From Ascoidea asiatica (lineage: Eukaryota; Ascomycota; Saccharomycetes; Ascoideales; Ascoideaceae), in assembly GCA_001600695.1 (NCBI GenBank), contig BCKQ01000028.1, positions 37,824 to 101,823 on the forward strand: 64,000 nt of DNA, given 5' to 3'. The notes under the pieces were generated by a model. It had not been told where the DNA came from. It saw only the letters and a list, made by a program, of their open reading frames with translations, and did no database searches. Positions 22,243 to 31,963 of the stretch are shown here, one piece after another. Each line of letters starts with the position of its first letter. The stretch's first letter is position 1. Position numbers and translations under genes: made by a program.

Positions 22243-23222
22243 GTATTGGTATTAGTATTGAAGTAGAATAGAGTAATTTTAATAGAATTTGAATATTTTA
22301 TTAGACCATTTAATTTTTTAGTACCAGATAATAAAGAATTAAAAGATAAAGGTATATTATTATTTGATAATTTTAAAGAATTTAAATTTATTGTTTTTAA
22401 ATGATTTTTATCATTAATTAAATTATTTAAAGAATTATTCCAAAATTGTAAAGGAGAATGTAAAAAAGCAATATTCTCTTTATTTTCTTTATTTTCTTTA
22501 TTTTCTTGAATATTTTGAATATCTTGAGTATTTAAAGTATCATGAATTGAGATACCTTTGAGAAGATGAGATTGTAAGATTAAAGAATTAATTAAAAAAG
22601 ATTTATTTAAAGCGCCTAAGTTTTTCTTCTTCTTTTTTTTAATTGAATTTATATTCATATTTATATTTATATTTAAAGAAGAAGATGAAGATGAAGATGA
22701 AGATGAAGATGAAGAGGAAGANAGTTTAGCGCCGATAGAATTATTGTTGTTATTGTTATTATTCTGCCTACTTATATTATTATTTATGTTATTATTTGTA
22801 TTATTTATATTATTTATATTATTTATATTATTTATATTGTTATTATTATTGGAGAAAAGATCTAAATTTAAATCTAAATCTAAATCTAGATCATTTTGTA
22901 ACCATAATTGTTTAAAAGAAATATGAGAATCATATAAAATATTATTTATATTATTATTATTTATATTAATATTACTTATATTTGAGATTGAATTTAATGA
23001 AGATATTGAGAATAAATTTTTAATTGAATATAAAGAATATAAAGTTGGAAAAGATAAAATAAAAGTGAAGATTATTGGATAAATAATGAAATAATTTGGA
23101 TATTTAATTATTAAAATTGATAAATTATAATAATTTTTTTTAAAATTTAATGAACCTTTATAATTATACCAAATTTTTAAATTTAAAAAGAAATTTTTAA
23201 AAGATGATAAAAAATTTAACAT
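18483..23222 (-). CDS. SCAP-like sterol-sensing protein (SSD plus WD40)
   Basis: A 1579-residue polytopic ER protein resembling SCAP (fission yeast Scp1), which escorts the transcription factor SREBP and senses sterols. Residues 38-62 form the first membrane helix. The lumenal part has the SCAP-like sequence FLHSPLQFWNNSLNNLI and IPLSFNSLLSGTKKLNG. The sterol-sensing domain lies at about 405-590: FLLSFSYILLSLYFLISL, then FLPFIIIIISIENLFRLL (the typical 'PF..I.IEN...L' helix), and TYFTAILSIDLKKLQLK (compare TTVLSID in SCAP). Further membrane helices are at about 695-715 and 905-925. The cytosolic WD40 region starts near 950 (KIDGHYLDVLSIS, VSVGMDHKILVWSP). Asn and Ser repeats inflate the loops; four codons contain N. 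It diverges from the securin-like gene over a 1.17-kb promoter region. Confidence 0.87.
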
Positions 23223-24392
23223 TTTTCATTATAATATATTATATAATATATATTATATTATATTGATAGATATGATATATTAATAAATATATATTATTTA
23301 ATATATTATTTAATATATTATTTAGTAGTTATTTTGATATTTTAATATTATTTTGATATTGATATTGATATTGTAAGTGTTTTATAAAATGATTAAAGTG
23401 AATAGAATAGAATGAATATATTAGATTTGATAGCTCTGATAGATTTGATAGATTTTTTACTCGATAAATTAACGATAGCAGAGCGGTGAAATAATAAANA
23501 ATAAATAATAAATNATAAATAAATAATAATAATAGAATAATAATAATAGAATAATAGAAATAAGCAGTATTTTGTTGGAGAAGCACGGCGGTTGCCTGCG
23601 ATGAAATAGAAAAATACAGCCAGCAGTGAACAGGAAAAGGAGAAAAAGCAGCAGAAGCAGCAGAAGCAGCAGCAGAGGAGGCAATGGCAGCTGTTTCTGC
23701 TGTTTCTGCTGTTTCTGGTGACAGTCGTGACAGTCGTGGTATTGGTGGTGGTATTGGTGGTGGTATTGTGTTGGAGTGGGAATGGAAATTACCAGATATG
23801 CAACTTTAGCCGCGGTCACGTTTAGTCACGTTCTAGTATCATGTGACTTGGCAATGGTTTCAATCCGTTGTTGTTTTATCCGTGTCCATGTCCGTGTCCG
23901 TGGTTGCTATTTCCATTGTTTACATCTGTTGTTTACTTTGTGTGTTTGTGGTGGATTGTTGCCGCATTAGGCAAAGTGTCAACACTTGTTACTCTTTTTC
24001 CCTTCTGTTTTGTGCTTTCATTTTCATTGTTCAGTTCTTTTAGTACTTACTGAACTGAAGTAATAATTTCAATTTTACCGCTGGAACTCCTTCGTTAATT
24101 CTTTGATGTCTCTGAATTAAAATAAATTCATACAATTTTAAACTATTTATGCAACTTCGTCTAATTATTTCTTTCTTATTTTATCCTATTCAATAATCCT
24201 ATTCAATAATTCTATTCAATAATCCTATTCAATAATCCTGTTCAATCTATTCATATTCCAAATATATTATATTACATTATATCATATTCAATTCAATCTC
24301 ATTTATCTAATTCATCTAATTCATTTCATTCTTTCATTCTTTCATTCTTTCATTCTTTCATTAATCATATAAATCATCACTTATCAATAAAA
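23223..24392. promoter_or_regulatory. Divergent promoter region of the SCAP-like and securin-like genes
   Basis: The 1.17 kb between two divergent genes. Next to the SCAP-like start lies AT-rich leader. From 23590 to 24030 the GC content is much higher and several short tandem repeats occur: GCAGCAGAA (23648-23690), CTGTTTCTG (23690-23720), GACAGTCGT (two copies), GGTATTGGTG (23737-23768) and GTCCGT (about 23880-23905). TCACGTT occurs twice, exactly 10 bp apart (23816-23822, 23826-23832), and is followed by the E-box TCATGTGA (23839-23846). Nearer the securin-like gene is a 13-bp repeat and CATTCTTT repeats. Confidence 0.55.
24186..24248. repeat. Tandem repeat, unit CTATTCAATAATC
   Basis: About five copies of a 13-bp unit with small changes (C/T at the last base, one G). 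Followed at 24325-24362 by ATTCTTTC repeats. Confidence 0.8.
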
Positions 24393-25697
24393 ATGCCAAC
24401 TTCTTTTGAATTCATCAATAAAGAAAATTTAAATTCTTTTGTCTCAAATGATACTAAAAAGAACCTCAATAATAATATTAATAATAATAGTAATATCATT
24501 AATAAAAAGAATATATTAAATACTAAAAAGAATTCAATCTCAAATAATAATAATAACAATAGTAATAATGGTTTGAAATTATCTTCTGTTAATATTAATA
24601 ATCAAAATATTAAATCAAATAAGAATATAAACAATTTTAATAATAACAATAATAATATTAAAAAAGTTAATATTAGACAGGTTTTTAAAACTCCTGAAAG
24701 AAATAAGAAGAAAAATAAAATCTCTGTTTTTATTAATAATGATGAAAATGATAATATATCTAATATACCCGCCAATAATATATCTAATAACAACTTATCA
24801 AATATAAATAGAAATGTGAATAAACATCATTTATCTAATTCTCCTCAAAAATTTAATTCAATCTCTTTAAAAAGAAGAAATAAAAAATCTTCTTTATCTT
24901 CTTCAAATTTTACTATTACTAATACTAATACTAATACTAATACTAATCTATTATCAAAATTAAAAGATTTATCTGATAACAATATCCCTGTAAATACTAT
25001 TAATAACAATAATGAAGAGAATATATCAAATCAATTTAATGAATTTGATGATGAAATTGAAATAGTTCCAATAAATCAAACTCCTTTAGATGATTTTAAT
25101 AATCCTGATGGTTTTATTAATACTTTAGATAATGATGATTATAATTTTTTTCATACAAAATCAATTTCTCCAATAAAAAATAAAAAAAATTCAATAGATA
25201 TTTTAAATAAAATAAATAATAATTTAAATAATAAATTAAATAATAATTTAATCTCTTTTGATAAAATTCCTGATTTAATATTAAAATTTCCTGATTTACC
25301 AAATTATACTTATGATAATGATATCAATGATATCAATAACAATGGCAATGACAATGACAATGACAATGATGGTGATACAAATATGATTAATAATGATAAC
25401 TTATTCACTCCACCAAATTCTCCAAAATTAATTAAAAATAATTTAATTCCAAATCTTGATCCAATTAAAAAAATTAATCCAATTTCAAATTCAAAAAATT
25501 CAATTAATGCTTCTAATTTTAATAATAAATTTGGTAATTTATCTTCTTTAAATACTCCTGATTTATCTTATAAAAATAATATTATAATAAATAAAAAAAT
25601 AAATAAATCTAAATCAAGAACAAATTCTTCTTTACCTTCTTTTATGAAAGAAACTATAAGTTCTCAATCTAAATTTAAATCAAAAAGATCATCTTAA
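24393..25697 (+). CDS. KEN-box, Asn-rich protein; possible securin (Pds1-like)
   Basis: 434 residues, almost entirely disordered and Asn/Ser-rich. An N-terminal KEN box (FEFINKENLNSF, residues 5-16) is a degron for the anaphase-promoting complex; VFKTPER and several S/T-P sites are candidate CDK sites. An acidic segment at about residues 220-250 (DDEIEIVPINQTPLDDFNNP) resembles the separase-binding part of yeast Pds1, which has DIEIAP followed by a PLPYVPEGY motif. The C-terminus is basic. Securins share exactly this layout: N-terminal degron, disordered basic region, acidic separase-binding segment. The securin assignment is an inference from one short motif and layout, since sequence conservation in this family is very low. 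An alternative is an unrelated APC/C substrate or nuclear regulator. Confidence 0.5.
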   Translation: MPTSFEFINKENLNSFVSNDTKKNLNNNINNNSNIINKKNILNTKKNSISNNNNNNSNNGLKLSSVNINNQNIKSNKNINNFNNNNNNIKKVNIRQVFKTPERNKKKNKISVFINNDENDNISNIPANNISNNNLSNINRNVNKHHLSNSPQKFNSISLKRRNKKSSLSSSNFTITNTNTNTNTNLLSKLKDLSDNNIPVNTINNNNEENISNQFNEFDDEIEIVPINQTPLDDFNNPDGFINTLDNDDYNFFHTKSISPIKNKKNSIDILNKINNNLNNKLNNNLISFDKIPDLILKFPDLPNYTYDNDINDINNNGNDNDNDNDGDTNMINNDNLFTPPNSPKLIKNNLIPNLDPIKKINPISNSKNSINASNFNNKFGNLSSLNTPDLSYKNNIIINKKINKSKSRTNSSLPSFMKETISSQSKFKSKRSS

Positions 25698-26146
25698 TTA
25701 TACCTTATATACCTCACTCTCTTTTCTTTTGCTATTTTGCTATTTCTCTTCAAAATACCTATATTTATTTATTTACTTATTTATTTATTTACGTATTCAC
25801 TCATTTTATATATATATATATAGTAATATCAATTAATTATATCAACTATATATAATCTATTTACATTAATCTCATTGTTTCAATTATTATACACTTTTTT
25901 TTTTTTTTATTATTTATCTTTATCTATCCCATAATCTATTTTATGATATAATATTAAAAAAAATTACTACCCTAATAAATAACTATTATAATAATAATAA
26001 ATAATATTTATACAGTATATCCAAAAATTAAAACTTATTAACTTAATCCAATCTAAAAATAATATAATATAAAATAAATTCAATCACATACCCATTTTAT
26101 CTCTTTCATTTTTTTTATTTATTTGATATTATTTAATATTATTTAT
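25698..26146. terminator. Shared 3' intergenic region of the securin-like gene and XDJ1
   Basis: AT-rich sequence between two converging stop codons, with a TATATA run (25808-25822) and T/A runs suited to 3' processing. No gene is seen. Confidence 0.5.
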
Positions 26147-27639
26147 TCACTGTGTTGCACATTCTGGTTGTGCAGTATATGAGGATCCTCGATTATATCC
26201 ATTATTATATGCATTACCATTATTATTATAACCATTACTTTTATCATCTTTATTATTCTTATCATTCTCTTTACCATTATTATTTTCATTATCTTTATCT
26301 TTATCTTTATCTTTATCTTTATCTTTATCAAAATTTGGTATATCTTTACTTTTCATTATAATAAATTCAGAATCCGTTATATCATTTGAAGAAACATCAA
26401 ATTCTTTAATAAAATTACTTTTAATACTTGGTAAAATTGTTTTAACTCTTTCAATATCACTAGAATCAATACACCATCCATCTGGTGGAAATATAACATT
26501 AATTCTTAAATATAAATCTCCTTTTTGTTCATTTTTAGAATTTTTAATTGGCATACCTTCTCCAATAATTTTTATAATTTCATTTGGTCTTAAAACTTTA
26601 CCTCTTGAAATATTAATTCTTATACCTCTACCATCTAAATGTTTTAAAATTATTCTATTTAATCCACATAAACTTTCTTCTAAAGTTATATATAATTCTG
26701 AAAATAAATCATTATTTTTTCTTTTAAAAATTTCATGTGGCTTTTCTTCAAATGTTAATATCACATTTCCAGGTTCTTTATTATATGCTTGATCTGATTC
26801 TCCATTTAAAATTATACTTTCTCCACTTTTTGAACCTTTTTGTATATAAAATTCTAAAATTCTTGTTTCTTCTTTAATTCCACTACCTTCACAACGTCTA
26901 CATTTATCTTTTAATTTATAAACTTTTCCAGTTCCTTTACAATTCTTACATTCAATATAATCTTGTGTTACTAATCCAGGTCCAATACGACGAATTTTTA
27001 TAACTTCACCTTCTCCTTTACAAATTTCACAAGTTTTTGATTGTGCTTTTGGTTTTGCACCAGTTCCTTTACAATTATTACATAATAAATCTCTTGTTAT
27101 TGTAAATTTAATAACTTTACCTTTATAAAGTTCTTCAAGTGTAACTTTAACATTTAATTCTGCATCTTCTGTTTTTTCATGACTTTTTTTCTTTCTATGA
27201 TTATTACTTGAAGTAAAATCACCATTTGTATTATTCATTCCATCAAAAAAATTAAAAAAATCATCTGGTGTAAAACCAGGTCCTGCATTTTTATCAAAAA
27301 ATTGTTCATTAAAACCATTTGAACCATCAGTTGTGCCATATTTATCATATTCTTCTTTTTTAATTTCATCTGATAATATTTCATAAGCTGCTGAAATTTC
27401 TTTGAATTTAATTTCTGATTCTGCACGATTTTCAACTGTTACTTTATCTGGATGATATTTTAAAGCTGCTTTTCTATATGCTTTTTTAATTTCTGCTTGT
27501 GTTGCAGTTCTTTCTATTTGTAATATTTCATAATAATCTGCTTCAACAACCACTAAAAAGATATAAAAATGTTAGCAAAATTTAACTTCTTCAACCAAAA
27601 AAAAAAGTTTAAACTCATTCTGAAACTATAGTACTTACT
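26147..27639 (-). CDS. XDJ1: DnaJ-family co-chaperone Xdj1, start codon split by an intron
   Basis: A class-I J-domain co-chaperone of Hsp70; yeast Xdj1 works at the mitochondrial surface in protein import. 468 residues: J domain 1-70 with HPD (KYHPDK), Gly/Phe segment, four CxxCxGxG zinc motifs ([32 protein letters not shown] at about 158-235), C-terminal substrate-binding region ([23 protein letters not shown]). It ends in CATQ, a CaaX-type prenylation signal. [19 protein letters not shown] and FFNFFDGM fit Xdj1 better than Ydj1. No ATG opens the frame: exon 2 begins TG at 27552, directly after a 3' splice site, and exon 1 ends in A at 27639 before GTAAGT. Splicing therefore builds the ATG (A + TG). 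The CDS is join(26147..27552, 27639). Confidence 0.88.
27553..27638 (-). other. XDJ1: XDJ1 intron (splits the start codon)
   Basis: 86 nt on the minus strand: donor GTAAGT at 27638-27633, branch-like TGCTAAC at 27577-27571, pyrimidine-rich run and acceptor TTTTTAG at 27559-27553. Confidence 0.8.
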
Positions 27640-28412
27640 ATTTCAATTTATTTCAATTTAACTATTTATTTTTCACTTTATTGATTTAATAATTTATTAT
27701 GACTTTTAAAGAATATAAACAGATGTAAACAGATANATGTAAACAGTTCTGAATAATTATAAAGTTGAACCTTAACCTATAAAGAAATACTTAATTGAAT
27801 AAATATATTATATAGTTTATATTTACAAGAGTAATTTATAAAAATTAATGTTTCTACTTTGGACAGTTCTTGAATTCTTTTCTGTTTTCAATTAAATGTT
27901 TTTTTTTAAAATCCCAGAAAATAAGATCATGAATTCGTTGTAAAAATGAGAAAATCTGAGCTGAGAAAAATGCTCAGAATTTTCCGCACAAAATGGAAAA
28001 TCGGATGAAAAATTGAATTTGTTTGTAAAAAGTGGAATTTTGAAACTTTTTAAGTGGTTCAAAAATATTCTAAGACAAAAAAATAAAAAAAAGTTATTGA
28101 AAACAAGAATATCAATAACACAGAAGAATTAAGAACAAAAAGAGAAGAAGAATAGCTTCAGGTTACGCCGGTTAGAAAGTTGATAAGTTACTTGAAATTG
28201 TATCTGTCTTTTGTATTTTTCAATCTATCAGTGTCAAAAGAACTTCATTCATTTGATTTAGAATCTCTGAATATCAATGTTATCAATAACTCAACTAGTT
28301 TCTATCGCTTGTGAGTAATAATCAATTTGAATATTCATTTTCTATCAATTCATTTTCTATCAATTCATTTTCTATCAATTCATTCAATCAAATCAATTTT
28401 GTACTTTTTCAA
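27640..28412. promoter_or_regulatory. Divergent region between XDJ1 and the Gep5-like gene
   Basis: No gene. It holds the XDJ1 5' leader with two atctgtttacat-like copies on the minus strand (27720-27745), and an A-rich GAAGAAG-containing part (28120-28150). A 15-bp repeat (TTCTATCAATTCATT, three copies at about 28339-28386) lies just before the ATG of the next gene. An ATG at 28277 opens only a 13-codon frame that ends before the gene. Confidence 0.45.
28339..28386. repeat. Tandem repeat, 15-bp unit TTCTATCAATTCATT
   Basis: Three head-to-tail copies in the 5' leader of the Gep5-like gene. An upstream non-ATG extension of its reading frame translates the repeat as SFSIN units, which is not believed to be coding. 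Confidence 0.85.
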
Positions 28413-29261
28413 ATGATTCTTTCCAAATCAAAAGGAACAAAAAGAGTTCTTCTATTGTATAAAGATATCACGAGATACATTAAAAGACTTCCTTTGGATA
28501 ATTTGGCTTTACAAAACCTTTTACAATATCAAAGACAGACTTTTTTAAGACCAGTTAAAGGAAATTTAAATTACAGAATAGCACTAGCAGAAATAGCATT
28601 AAATGACTTAAAAAGAGCTATATTTTATGGAGATGAATCCTCGATAAATAAAATTATAGATTATGCATTTAAAAAATCAATTGGTTTAGCCAAAGTGGAC
28701 CCTTTCTGGTTGAGAGATTTCAGAACAATAGAAACAGATATTTTACTACCCATTTGGCCGTGTTCAACAATTCTAAAGAAAGATTCTGTTTCAAATTCAT
28801 ATTTAAATACCCCATATCAAACTATGATAACTAATTCTTTACTTTTATTTAAATTCTTAGATAAAGGTACAGGAATTCTTCATAAAAGAAGTCTTGTAAG
28901 TAGCATTGCTTTGATTCCACTAAAACCCCTCGGTACTCCAATTGCTAAATCTCGTGAAAGAAATATAATAAGGAAAACTATAAGATATGTAAAGACTTTG
29001 TTTAAAATAATACCTCCAATTCAACCAGAAATTTTCAATTATGTTGAAAATATAATACATAATAGAACTGATCAAATGATTGAAAAACAATTATTAAAAT
29101 ATAACAAAATTTATTCAAGTAGATTAAAAAAAAAATATATTATAAGAAGATATANATATTTCATTAAAAATAATTATACAATTGAAAATGAAACTGATTT
29201 CAAGCTTTCAAAATTTCAAAGTTCAATATATTCACCTTCTCCCAATTGGATGACCGAATGA
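28413..29261 (+). CDS. Probable mitochondrial protein, Gep5-like (LYR-like N-terminus)
   Basis: 282 residues from ATG at 28413 (MILSKSKGTKRVLLLYKDIT). The frame is open further upstream, but without an ATG and through a tandem repeat, so that ATG is preferred. Highly basic, with an N-terminal LLYKDITRYIKRLP segment like an LYR helix, then LLQYQRQTFLRPV, a central region DPFWLRDFRTIETDILLPIWP and a Lys/Arg-rich C-terminus. Length, basic character and the N-terminal pattern remind me of yeast Gep5/Rrg5, needed to maintain the mitochondrial genome, but the match is from memory and weak. One codon contains N. Its stop lies 7 bp from the stop of APC4 on the other strand, so the two transcripts must overlap at their 3' ends. 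Confidence 0.6.
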   Translation: MILSKSKGTKRVLLLYKDITRYIKRLPLDNLALQNLLQYQRQTFLRPVKGNLNYRIALAEIALNDLKRAIFYGDESSINKIIDYAFKKSIGLAKVDPFWLRDFRTIETDILLPIWPCSTILKKDSVSNSYLNTPYQTMITNSLLLFKFLDKGTGILHKRSLVSSIALIPLKPLGTPIAKSRERNIIRKTIRYVKTLFKIIPPIQPEIFNYVENIIHNRTDQMIEKQLLKYNKIYSSRLKKKYIIRRYXYFIKNNYTIENETDFKLSKFQSSIYSPSPNWMTE

Positions 29262-29268
29262 TATTTTA

Positions 29269-31609
29269 TTAAATACTCAGCAAATCATCATCATTTTTTG
29301 AATTATCAATATAAAATAAACAATATCTTTGTAAATCCTTTTCCAATAGACATCCAACTTTTCCTTCTTTTTTTTCATTTATAGCCATTTTTGAAGGAAT
29401 AAAACTTTCTTTGAAAATTTCCTTTTTAATTATATCCTTATCTTTATTTATTTTTATTAATTCATTAACGTCATTAGCATCATTAAAANCATTTGTATTA
29501 TAGTTTATAGTAAATAAAAGAGATTCTGATTTATCAAGATTAGTTAATAAAATTATCATCTCAGTATTATTTAAAATTTCAATATAGTTTATAACTCCNT
29601 TAGACATTATTCCATCTAAATTCACTATTTTCTTTCCAACAAATTTCAGAGTTTTATCTAATTTTTCAAACTCTATTTTATGAATTGTAACTAAAAATTT
29701 AGTTAGTATGCTATTGGAATAGTTTAAATAATAATAAAAAAAATAATAATAAAAAAAATAATAATAATAAATATACTTACAAGATGAACTTTCAGAATAG
29801 GAAAGTATGTATGTGTAAGTTATTTTTTTTTTCTAATTAAAAAAAAAGTTAGTAAATTATTCAGAAGTGAATTGGTTGATATCATAATTAAAAAAACAAA
29901 AAGAAATAAAAAACATACATCATCATATACCGATTTTATTTTGTAACTACAATCTTTAGCAAAGTCCTGAAGCACTAAAGGATCATCGAAAAAGATGTTT
30001 TTTCTTAATGCTGTCTTTTCAGATGCAAATATTTTAGAACAATTGGTGTACATATTTGTGGATAATGTTTCTAAATTTGATTCATTGATTTCATTGGAAG
30101 TTAAAAAATCAAATAATTGAGTTCCATTGAGATGTTTTGTTAAATAATTTGCAATTTCTAAAATTTTAAAATGATTTGTAGAATCATATACAGGATCATC
30201 AGATCCTAATTCTGTTAATACAAAACTTAACCAAGACATAAAACAATCAAATAATTTTTGAGTTTCATTAATTCTAGATATGAAAGAAAAAAGCTTTCTG
30301 AGAAGAGTAGTTGTTGATTTTATAGCATCCTCAAAAAGAGAAGGTATTAAACCTAAAGGTTCTCCTTTTTCTTTCCATTTTGCTAATCCATACAATTTAT
30401 TTAATAAAACTACTAGTCTTTCAGCACTTGGAATTAAAAGTGTTAATATATTTTTTCTAGTATTATCAAAACAAATTGTACCTAATCGAATCCATTTTTT
30501 AAGATTTTTTTCTCCAACTTCTAATTCTAACCATTTTTGAAGACCATCAGATAACATTCCAGTTAAAAGTAAATCATATAATTCTATTGCAGGAGTATTT
30601 TTCACATTTTCTTGAAGTATTGAAATCATTCTAAGATTGAAATCTAAAAATTGCTTAGATTCATTTTTTATTAAACGAACAGCATCTTTTATATAACTTA
30701 ATACAGCTAAAATTTTGGATGAAGTTAAACACACATCACTTAAATTATTTCCATATTTCTCAATAAACTGAAGATGAATAGGAATAATAGATAATTTATC
30801 ATTATAATCACAAAGAATCATTTGATGTTCAAAATCTTGAATAGATATTATTTCAATCATTCGAGCTTTATCATTTTTATCTTTCATTGGATATTTTATT
30901 TTTCCAATGTTAAATAATCCATATATAGTAACATCAATGATACCATTTTCATAACCTAATAAAAGTAAATCGGTTTCTGAATTAGAGTCTGAAGTAGATT
31001 GAATTGTTCCATCAATTGCCAATTTTGTAATAAACATACTTTCAGCAGAAGCATTCGGTAAAACTGTTAATCTTGGTAAAGATTTTGAAATATCAATATT
31101 GAATGAATCAGAATCAGAACAAAATCCTTTTGATCTTTTATAAGATTTCAACCGTATATCCCAATTGGAACATTGTACTTTGGAATAAACTCCATTATCG
31201 CTAGCATTATCAATTGTTGTAATTGCTTTTCCAGTATTTGAATCATATAATTTACAAACACCTTCGGCGCTTACCAACGCCATTAATTTTCCTAATTAAA
31301 AATCAAAAATTAAAGAAAAGTTAGNTCTAAATACTTCAAAACAAAAAAAGAATGAAACCAAGATTTCAATGAAAATTATTAAAAAAAAAACTCACCATCT
31401 GGCCTCCAATTCATTTCAATAATTTTGGATCCTTTGAAAGATAGATTCCATACACGCTGACCATTTATTCTATAAACCCAAATATTTCCATCTGTTGCAG
31501 AAATAGCAAAAAGATCCATGGTTGGGCACCATGAAAATATACCTGGAGAAGCCTTGGAAGGAAGAACCTTTTCCGATATTATCTGGAAGTCATTTGAAGG
31601 AACTGACAT
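29269..31609 (-). CDS. APC4: Anaphase-promoting complex subunit Apc4, four exons
   Basis: Scaffold subunit of the APC/C ubiquitin ligase. Exons on the minus strand: 31396-31609, 29919-31291, 29781-29832 and 29269-29690, together 2061 bp coding for 686 residues (yeast Apc4 has 652). The N-terminal WD40 part reads GIFSWCPTMDLFAISATDGNIWVYR, then across intron 1 WRPDGKLMALVSAEGVCKLYD. The helical core reads LLTGMLSDGLQKWLELEVGEKNLKKW (typical Apc4 helices). The last exon ends the protein with SKMAINEKKEGKVGCLLEKD and RYCLFYID, the usual Apc4 C-terminal strands. All three junctions keep the frame and have good donors, branch points and acceptors. Exon 3 has only 52 nt and begins with ten A. Three introns is unusually many for a yeast gene. 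Confidence 0.9.
29691..29780 (-). other. APC4: APC4 intron 3
   Basis: 90 nt; donor GTAAGT, TATTATT-rich body, perfect TACTAAC 10 nt before the TTTTTAG acceptor. It divides a codon after its first base. Confidence 0.87.
29833..29918 (-). other. APC4: APC4 intron 2
   Basis: 86 nt; donor GTATGT, perfect TACTAAC branch point, long T run and acceptor TTAATTAG. It lies between codons (KSVYDD / KKKITY). Confidence 0.85.
31292..31395 (-). other. APC4: APC4 intron 1
   Basis: 104 nt; donor GTGAGT, branch-like NCTAAC near 31323, acceptor TTTTTAATTAG. It divides a Gly codon (WRPD-G-KLM) after its first base. Confidence 0.85.
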
Positions 31610-31963
31610 GTTTTATTTATAATATCTCTTTCAATTAAATAAATGGAAATATTTGATAAAAGAGTAAAGATATTTTTAATTCTTTGTTGATAATTTCCAT
31701 TGCAAAATACTTAGTTTACACTGAAATACTGAAATATTGTAGTAAATAAGGAAATAAGCAGCGTTAAGTGATTTTTGTACTGGAGAGAAAAGGAGATCCT
31801 CAAATACGGCTTCAGTCACATAAAAATTACATTTTTCAATATATTTTTAATTCTAAACAGTAAATAAATTTGAAATAATTATTTATCAAAGCTTAAATAA
31901 TAAAAAAAAAAGAAAATAATTGAATAGTTAAGATTAATATCTAAAAAAACAAATTTTTTCAAA
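31610..31963. promoter_or_regulatory. Divergent promoter of APC4 and the WD40 gene
   Basis: 354 bp between two divergent start codons. AT-rich, with one less AT-rich patch (31755-31815, agcagcgttaagtgat...ctggagagaaaagg). No repeats or RNA gene were recognised. Confidence 0.5.

Noticed and set aside
22744-22926. Leu/Phe-rich membrane peptide on the plus strand
   Set aside because: Antisense shadow of Asn repeats in the SCAP-like gene; the same applies to other Leu/Ile-rich frames opposite Asn tracts.
28311-28412. N-terminal extension of the Gep5-like gene with SFSIN repeats, or an upstream exon from the ATG at 28277 with donor GTGAGT at 28311
   Set aside because: The extension has no ATG and is a translated tandem repeat. 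No branch point or convincing acceptor lies between 28311 and 28413. The ATG at 28413 gives a normal basic N-terminus.
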